Shown here: piece after piece, positions 45,119 through 50,534 of the stretch
Position numbering within the stretch: the stretch's first letter is position 1
How the letters are laid out: each line of letters begins with the position of its first letter
Assembly (NCBI RefSeq): GCF_002608565.1
Contig: NZ_LIXM01000027.1
Coordinates: forward strand, 1 to 50,534
Length of the DNA: 50,534 bases
From: Vibrio sp. PID17_43
GTDB taxonomy: Bacteria; Pseudomonadota; Gammaproteobacteria; Enterobacterales; Vibrionaceae
Reading direction: 5' to 3'
Notes under the pieces: generated by a model
Told to the model about the DNA's origin: nothing
What the model saw: the letters and a program-made list of their open reading frames with translations, nothing else
The model's database searches: none
Made by a program: the position numbers and the translations under genes

Positions 45119-45454
45119 TTTTTTCCTGTGGCATCTCAATAACAAAATCGCCGTATGCTAAAAATGCTATGTGCAGGCTCACTCTTAACTCATTTACTGG
45201 TTGGCTTTGTAAGTAAGCATTACAATCATATACTGAATACAAAATGAGCAAATCAACATTTTGGGCAGATTGTCACAAAATTAATGTTAACACATAATTA
45301 AATTGCGGCGGAAATCTCGCAAGTATAGATATGAGCTATAAATTAATGATTGTCTTTTATTACATCATTTTTGCCTATTTTATAGGCGATTGATTCTATC
45401 GCAGCCACACTTTATGTTAAGGCGTATCTGCAATCATATTAATCGGGGGTTACT
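45119..45454. other. Intergenic, AT-rich
   Basis: No gene recognised. Two short adjacent hairpins lie near 45370-45405 (GCCTA with TAGGC, then GCGAT with ATCGC), close to the start of the next small gene. Confidence 0.35.
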
Positions 45455-45646
45455 ATGGAAAGAATACTCACTTCAGCAATGGAAATTAAGAAACGAACTC
45501 AGGTTACCAGTTTATTTGCGAGCAATGGATTCAAAATAGTCATGACAGATTTTGATAGAATGACGTTTGAACGCGCGAATACTAAGGTGAACATTCGTTA
45601 CGATTTGTCTTCGAATGTTGAGTCGATTCATATATTACAAAAATAA
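45455..45646 (+). CDS. Small hypothetical protein
   Basis: A 63-aa protein (MERILTSAMEIKKRTQVTSL, then a basic amphipathic part and VNIRYDLSSNVESIHILQ). A G-rich ribosome site (CGGGGG) lies 5-6 bases upstream of the ATG, and the amino-acid pattern of one helix plus three strands looks real. No family recognised. Isolated gene with no clear terminator of its own. Confidence 0.5.
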   Translation: MERILTSAMEIKKRTQVTSLFASNGFKIVMTDFDRMTFERANTKVNIRYDLSSNVESIHILQK

Positions 45647-45746
45647 ATACGATGAATTTAGCGGGTTAGTCAGGTTGAAATATCCCAGCAAACGCCTATT
45701 AGGTGTGAGCAACCCAATATCTAAGCCTCTGGAAACCACCTTAAAC

Positions 45747-45776
45747 GCAACGCATGGTAAAAATACCATGCGTTGC
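45747..45776. terminator. Strong hairpin downstream of DUF1456 gene
   Basis: A perfect 13-bp stem (GCAACGCATGGTA and complement) with an AAAA loop, between two convergent genes. T runs are short on both sides, so it may act as a mixed or weak terminator for either. Confidence 0.6.
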
Positions 45777-45799
45777 CAATCACTTTAAACCGTTTGTTC

Positions 45800-46276
45800 T
45801 TATTCTGATTCGTTACCATTTGGGCGCAACTGAAGCTGAAGCCCTAATAAGAAGTTACGAAGAACTTGGTCTTTGCATTCTCTATAATGTTTGTTATCCG
45901 GTTTGCGGAAGAACGCACTGAGTTCATGCTTACTTAAACGAAAATCCGCAAGTTGCAGAACCTCAAGAATATCTTCTGCTTTTAGGTTCAAAGCAATACG
46001 CAACTTTTGGAATACGATATTATTACTTAACTTCTCTTCTGGTTTAGGTTGTTCACCTTCACGTTTACCACGTTTAAAATTGATAAAACCGTTTAGAAAT
46101 ATTGCCAATTCAGTATCACTAAGTTTCACAAAAGATTCGTCTTCTTCTTTCTTGAGCCAACTAGTGACTTGGTCAACGGTCACATCAAGATTGGCTAAAG
46201 AGAAGATTTCAGTCATTGCATTGTCTTTTAAATCAAATGTATAACGTACACGGCGTAAAATATCATTATTGGTCAA
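45800..46276 (-). CDS. yehS: DUF1456 family protein, YehS-like
   Basis: A 158-aa protein made of two similar about 70-residue halves: NNDILRRVRYTFDLKDNAMTE with LNGFINFKRGKR, and NNIVFQKLRIALNLKAEDILE with LRNFLLGLQLQLR. This duplicated layout matches E. coli YehS. Function unknown. The start is TTG, supported by AGGA 7 bases upstream and by homologues beginning with the NDILR segment. Confidence 0.92.
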   Translation of the reverse strand: MTNNDILRRVRYTFDLKDNAMTEIFSLANLDVTVDQVTSWLKKEEDESFVKLSDTELAIFLNGFINFKRGKREGEQPKPEEKLSNNIVFQKLRIALNLKAEDILEVLQLADFRLSKHELSAFFRKPDNKHYRECKDQVLRNFLLGLQLQLRPNGNESE

Positions 46277-46453
46277 AATAGTTCCTAGTTTTAGGTAAAT
46301 CCAGTGCTATCAACGTGATTACTGGAAGACTTGAATTTTATCAGACTTACCGTCTACTCCCTACCAATTGTGCAATTTAGCGAAATCATAACGCCTTATT
46401 TCTTACCGCTAGAAACGCACGTATAAGAGAACTATCTCTTGCACGCTTAGACA

Positions 46454-48115
46454 CTACATATTTCGATAGCTAGGGCCTCCACCACCTTCTGGGGCTTTCC
46501 ATGTGATATTTTGAGATGGATCTTTAATGTCGCAGGTTTTGCAATGCACGCAATTTGCCGCATTGATTTGAAATTTAGGCTTGCCATCAATCTCAATGAC
46601 TTCATACACACCTGCCGGGCAGTAATGCTGGCTAGGTTCGCCAAATTTCTCTAGATGCACATCAATTGGGATGTGAGGGTAGGTGAGATGTAAGTGGCAT
46701 GGTTGATTTTCTTCATGCAGTGTACCAGACAAAAACACTGAGGAGGGTTTATCGAAGCTAAGTACACCATCGGGTTTTTGATACTCGATAGGTTGACAAT
46801 CTTGAAGTGGTTTTAGCTGTTCATGATCAAGCGACGGATCGGTGACCGTCCATGGTAACGGCTTTTTAACCAGTGGTTGCCATAAGTTATGTTCAACGGT
46901 TGAAAGGGCACCACCAAGTATACTACCGAATTTATGAATGTTTGCGCCAAAGTTACGAGTATCATTTAGCTCTTCATACAGCCATGAATATTTAAATAAG
47001 CGCTGATAGTCTGGTTCTTGTTTTGATTGAGCCATCGCTTCGACAATGGCTTCTGCTGCGAGTAAACCGGATTTCATTGCAGTATGGCTGCCTTTTATCT
47101 TTGCCACATTTAACGTGCCGGCATCGCAGCCGATCAGCACACCGCCTGGAAATTGTTGTTTCGGTAGCGAAGAAAGTCCACCTTTGGCGATGGCCCTCGC
47201 GCCATAAGCAATGCGCTGCGCGCCTTGTAGATGTTGTGCAATAGCAGGGTGATGTTTAAAGCGTTGAAATTCATCAAATGGGCTAAGGTATGGATTACGA
47301 TAGTTCAAATCCACGATTAGCCCGACGGCGATTTGATTGTTCTCCATATGGTAAAGAAAGCCGCCACCAGTGGTATCAGATTCACTTAGCGGCCAACCAG
47401 CGGAATGAATCACGCTACCGGATTGAGCTTTTGACTCTACAGGTCGCTCCCATATCTCTTTTAATCCAAGTGCGTAGTGTTGCGGCTGTGTGTCACTATC
47501 TAAGCCGAATCTTTGAATCAACGATTTGCCCAAGTGGCCACGGCAGCCCTCTGCAAATACCGTATATTGGGCTTTAAGTTCGATACCGGCTTCAAAGTTG
47601 GGTTTTGGTTCGCCATTTTTGTTTAATCCCATATCGCTGGTGGTGATGCCAGTGACACTACCGGAAGCATCATAGTTGATGCTCGATGCCGCAAACCCAG
47701 GAAAGATCTCGACGCCGAGTGATTCCGCTTGCTCTGCTAGCCAACGACACAAGTTTGCCAAGCTGATGACGTAATTGCTTTCATTATTCTGCATCGGATT
47801 TGGCGTAAGAAAGTGGGGAACGCGAATATGGTTAAGCTCGGTTGTGAGGTACAAGAAGGCATCATTAATAACAGACGCAGAAAGCGGGGCACCCATGTTT
47901 TGCCAATCAGGAAAAAGTTCATCCAATGCTCGGGTTTCAAATACTGCACCCGATAAGATATGTGCGCCGACCTCGGCGCCTTTTTCTACCACGCAAATGG
48001 ACAGCGGTTCGTTTTCACTCTCTTGATTTAACTGAGCTAACCGACAAGCGGCACTGAGCCCTGCAGGACCTGCCCCGACGATAACCACATCAAACTCCAT
48101 GCATTCTCTTTCCAT
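46454..48115 (-). CDS. Electron transfer flavoprotein-ubiquinone oxidoreductase
   Basis: A 553-aa inner-membrane-associated FAD and 4Fe-4S enzyme taking electrons from ETF to ubiquinone. The FAD site is VVIVGAGPAGLSAACRLA at the N-terminus. Cluster ligands are C499, C522, C525 and C528 (HYCPAG, NCVHCKTC), and the end IKDPSQNITWKAPEGGGGP is the family signature. The MERECMEFD start resembles pseudomonad homologues. Divergent from etfBA with a LiuR-like site between. It serves the two acyl-CoA dehydrogenases of the liu and mms operons. Confidence 0.95.
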   Translation of the reverse strand: MERECMEFDVVIVGAGPAGLSAACRLAQLNQESENEPLSICVVEKGAEVGAHILSGAVFETRALDELFPDWQNMGAPLSASVINDAFLYLTTELNHIRVPHFLTPNPMQNNESNYVISLANLCRWLAEQAESLGVEIFPGFAASSINYDASGSVTGITTSDMGLNKNGEPKPNFEAGIELKAQYTVFAEGCRGHLGKSLIQRFGLDSDTQPQHYALGLKEIWERPVESKAQSGSVIHSAGWPLSESDTTGGGFLYHMENNQIAVGLIVDLNYRNPYLSPFDEFQRFKHHPAIAQHLQGAQRIAYGARAIAKGGLSSLPKQQFPGGVLIGCDAGTLNVAKIKGSHTAMKSGLLAAEAIVEAMAQSKQEPDYQRLFKYSWLYEELNDTRNFGANIHKFGSILGGALSTVEHNLWQPLVKKPLPWTVTDPSLDHEQLKPLQDCQPIEYQKPDGVLSFDKPSSVFLSGTLHEENQPCHLHLTYPHIPIDVHLEKFGEPSQHYCPAGVYEVIEIDGKPKFQINAANCVHCKTCDIKDPSQNITWKAPEGGGGPSYRNM

Positions 48116-48182
48116 GCCTATGTGTCCTTTATATAAATCAGTCTTTGCTCATCAACCCGTATAAAGAACTATAGTCCAGTTG

Positions 48183-48192
48183 ACGTAAACGT
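48183..48192. promoter_or_regulatory. Candidate LiuR operator, ETF region
   Basis: ACGTAAACGT within TTGACGTAAACGTAAAC, the same 10-base core as the site before the thiolase gene. It lies about 70 bases upstream of the ETF-QO start and about 190 bases before etfB. Confidence 0.6.
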
Positions 48193-48243
48193 AAACTAAA
48201 CTAAGCTCAAATGGTGATGTTATCGTGTGTGTTCAATGCTTTT

Positions 48244-48258
48244 AGTGACATTGTCACT
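48244..48258. promoter_or_regulatory. Perfect 15-base palindrome upstream of etfB
   Basis: AGTGACATTGTCACT is a perfect inverted repeat of 7 bases about a central T, in the divergent ETF promoter region. It may be an operator for a second regulator; I cannot name one. Confidence 0.4.
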
Positions 48259-48384
48259 CAGTGATGGGCCAATCGAAATGAACAGGGAATTCATTGAGTA
48301 TGAGCGGCTTTCATCACTCTATCTACCACACATGATTAAGTCGCTAGGATGCGATTTGTGTTGGGCGATCTGCTAGGAGGGAGT

Positions 48385-49131
48385 ATGAAAGTATTGGTTG
48401 CAATTAAACGTGTCATTGACCCTTACGTTAAAGTAAGAGTGAAATCTGACGGCTCTGGCGTGGAAACCAACAACGTGAAGATGACGATGAACCCATTTTG
48501 TGAAATCGCCGTGGAAGAAGCCGTCAGGCTTAAAGAAGCCGGCGTAGCAGAAGATGTGCTGGTGGTTTCGATTGGTGCGTCAAGTTGTCAGGAGCAGTTA
48601 CGTTCTGCGTTAGCGTTAGGGGCCGATCGTGCGATTCATATTGATGTTGAACAATCCCCAGAGCCCCTTGTGGTTGCCAAACTCCTAAAAGCGGTCATGG
48701 AGCAAGAACACGTGCAGTTAGTTTTGCTCGGCAAACAGTCTATTGATACAGACAATAACCAAGTAGCGCAAATGCTGGCAGCATTGACTCAACGGCCGCA
48801 AGGGACATTTGCATCAGAACTGAAAGTGGAAGGGGAAGCGATTTTGGTTACGCGAGAGATTGATGGTGGCTTAGAAACGTTGAAGTTGACGTTGCCCGCG
48901 ATAGTGAGCACCGATTTGCGTTTGAATGAACCTCGCTATGCTTCTCTGCCCAACATCATGAAAGCGAAGAAAAAGCCGCTATCAGTCATGACTCCGGAGT
49001 TCTTTGGTGTGAGTGTCGAGAGCTCGCAAGAAGTACTTGAAGTTATGTCACCTCCAGTGCGTAAAGCTGGTGAGATTGTAGGCAGCGTGAATGAGTTAAT
49101 TGACAAACTTAAGAACGAAGCGAAAGTGATG
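48385..49131 (+). CDS. etfB: Electron transfer flavoprotein beta subunit
   Basis: A 248-aa AMP-binding subunit of the soluble ETF that accepts electrons from acyl-CoA dehydrogenases. [67 protein letters not shown] and [20 protein letters not shown] are typical. The ATG follows AGGAGG; a longer reading has no ribosome site. etfA starts just after. Confidence 0.95.
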
Positions 49132-49146
49132 TAAGGAGGCATGACG

Positions 49147-50112
49147 ATGGAAACTAAGCAGTTAGCAACCTTGGTTGTTGTCGAGCACGATAATCAATCG
49201 CTTTCAGTGGATACGCTAAAAGCATTCAATGCGACTTCTAAAATCACCGATGATGGTGCAACGCTTCCGGTTAGCGCTTTACTGATAGGGCATCAATGCA
49301 GTGCAGTACTGGATGCTTTGAAACGTGTACAGGGCGTCTCACAAATCATCGTGATTGATGCAGCAGAGTATCAGCATCCGTTGGCTGAAAATCTGTCTGC
49401 ATTGATAGCGGAAGTCGGTAAAGCCTATTCTCATATTCTTGCCCCTGCGAGTACATTTGGTAAAAATCTCCTGCCACGTGTCGCAGCGTTGCTTGATGTT
49501 GGTCAGCTATCTGATGTGGTGGCGATAGAGTCTCTAGATACGGTCATTCGCCCGATATATGCGGGCAATGCGTTAGCCAGAGTGCGCTCGAATGATGCAA
49601 TTAAAATCATGACAGTTCGAAGCTCGGCTTTTGATTTGGTGGTAATGTCTGATTCTCCAGTGGTTGAGAATGTCATAACATTAGAGACGACGATAGTCGC
49701 TGAACACAGTGAGTTTATTTCTCAGCAAAAAGTGAAAAGCGCAAGACCAGAATTACCTGCAGCGAGTGTGGTGGTCTCTGGCGGTCGCGGGTTGGGTAGC
49801 AAAGAGAACTTCGCGTTGGTCGAGCAGCTCGCAGATAAACTCGGTGGTGCCATTGGTGCATCTCGTGCTGCGGTGGATGCAGGTTTTGTCTCAAACGACT
49901 TGCAGGTAGGTCAAACCGGTAAAATTGTCGCGCCCCAGTTGTATATTGCGATTGGTATTTCCGGGGCGATTCAACATCTAGCGGGGATGAAAGACTCGAA
50001 AGTGATTGTCGCAATCAACAGCGATCCAGATGCGCCAATTTTCCAAGTTGCAGACTATGGTTTGGTTGGTGATCTGTTTGAGATCATGCCGGAGCTTTTG
50101 GAGAAGGTTTAG
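49147..50112 (+). CDS. etfA: Electron transfer flavoprotein alpha subunit
   Basis: A 321-aa FAD-binding partner of EtfB. The C-terminal domain shows the FAD site: VVSGGRGLGSKENFALVEQL, GGAIGASRAAVDAGF, QVGQTGKIVAPQLYIAIGISGAIQHLAGM and AINSDPDAPIF. The second ATG is preferred because AAGGAGG ends one base before the first. Transcribed with etfB. Confidence 0.95.
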   Translation: METKQLATLVVVEHDNQSLSVDTLKAFNATSKITDDGATLPVSALLIGHQCSAVLDALKRVQGVSQIIVIDAAEYQHPLAENLSALIAEVGKAYSHILAPASTFGKNLLPRVAALLDVGQLSDVVAIESLDTVIRPIYAGNALARVRSNDAIKIMTVRSSAFDLVVMSDSPVVENVITLETTIVAEHSEFISQQKVKSARPELPAASVVVSGGRGLGSKENFALVEQLADKLGGAIGASRAAVDAGFVSNDLQVGQTGKIVAPQLYIAIGISGAIQHLAGMKDSKVIVAINSDPDAPIFQVADYGLVGDLFEIMPELLEKV

Positions 50113-50149
50113 ACACACACCTTTATGTTCGTCATTCTGAACAGCGAGG

Positions 50150-50534
50150 AACGAGCGTGATTCAGAATCTGTTATCAAAATGCGCTGCGGGTTCATTGCT
50201 ATGAAAGCCCTTCAGTGCACTTTGCCAATTAGATTCCTAGTCGCGCTTAGGCTTGCTGGAATGACGCGCTAAAATTTCCTAACGAGAATCAGATTCTTAA
50301 GGCGCTTTTTGTTGAGTGCATACCAGACAGCGTCATTCCTTAGAATGAAGAATGAACGAGCGTGATTCAGAATCTGTTATCAAAATGCGCTGCGGGTTCA
50401 TTGCTATGAAAGCCCTTCAGTGCACTTTGCCAATTAGATTCCTAGTCGCGCTTAGGCTTGCTGGAATGACGCGCTAAAATTTCCTAACGAGAATCAGATT
50501 CTTAAGGCGCTTTTTGTTGAGTGCATACCAGACA
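50150..50534. repeat. Tandem direct repeat, 180-bp unit, 205-bp period
   Basis: The segment from 50150 to 50329 recurs from 50355 to 50534 with no difference that I could see. A 25-base linker (GTCATTC-containing) separates them. Each unit contains inverted segments (AGAATCTG near its start, CAGATTCT near its end) and GGAATGACG, which pairs with GTCATTC in the linker and before the first copy. This suggests a palindromic intergenic element of the kind repeated in vibrio genomes. The array continues past the window, so copy number is unknown. No coding frame fits. Confidence 0.9.

Noticed and set aside
50150..50534. CRISPR array
   Set aside because: The unit is 180 bp with a 25-base linker and only two copies, and there are no cas genes.

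Overview
The window reads as part of a Vibrio genome. The art operon, RNase II, DeaD, acetate kinase, a YehS/DUF1456 protein and the branched-chain amino acid catabolic genes have typical vibrio sequence, and hand-counted stretches run near 45% G+C. The accessory-rich layout suggests the smaller chromosome of a Harveyi-clade species, but that is inference. I see no rRNA, tRNA or CRISPR array.

Layout. 1-4475: PstS-type phosphate-binding protein, a DUF3024 protein, an AraC-type regulator and rnb (RNase II). 4476-5287: no intact gene, but a start-less coding-like remnant. 5288-6967: GMC-family (AlkJ/choline dehydrogenase-like) oxidoreductase. About 7000-15950: a visibly G+C-richer island (two sampled 60-base lines are 55% G+C). 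It carries an acyl-CoA-binding protein, a glutathione peroxidase, a two-domain fatty acyl-CoA reductase, a DUF2505 protein and a TetR regulator on the plus strand. Facing them on the minus strand are a PHA_gran_rgn protein, two phasins, a WS/DGAT acyltransferase and an HSL-type esterase. 16225-16550: a decayed IS110-type transposase. 17060-22161: deaD, a GGDEF-EAL protein and ackA. 22232-23626: a broken EamA transporter and a DUF2301 membrane protein. 23614-28631: liu (leucine/isovalerate) operon with its MerR regulator, without a biotin-carrying liuD. 28920-36544: divergent thiolase-mms operon for valine and isoleucine. 36721-40492: old-yellow-enzyme family protein, DUF900 hydrolase, SnoaL-like protein and small proteins. 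40576-44658: a peptidoglycan amidase and artPIQM. 44807-46276: small unknowns and DUF1456. 46454-50112: ETF-QO divergent from etfBA. 50150-50534: a 180-bp direct repeat with 205-bp period, running off the window end.

How the genes work together. The island looks like a self-contained neutral-lipid storage module. The reductase would convert acyl-CoA to fatty alcohol, the WS/DGAT would esterify the alcohol or diacylglycerol with acyl-CoA, ACBP would deliver acyl-CoA, the phasins would coat the lipid bodies, and the esterase and GMC oxidase could mobilise ester and alcohol. No PHA synthase, thiolase/reductase pair or depolymerase lies in the island, so its phasins probably serve wax ester or triacylglycerol inclusions. 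This is the most unusual system here. The second theme is branched-chain acyl-CoA oxidation. The liu and mms operons diverge from a region with two ACGT-NN-ACGT sites, and an identical 10-base core lies between ETF-QO and etfBA, the electron acceptors for the acyl-CoA dehydrogenases. This suggests a shared LiuR regulon. The absent MCC alpha subunit leaves the leucine pathway incomplete unless it is supplied elsewhere.
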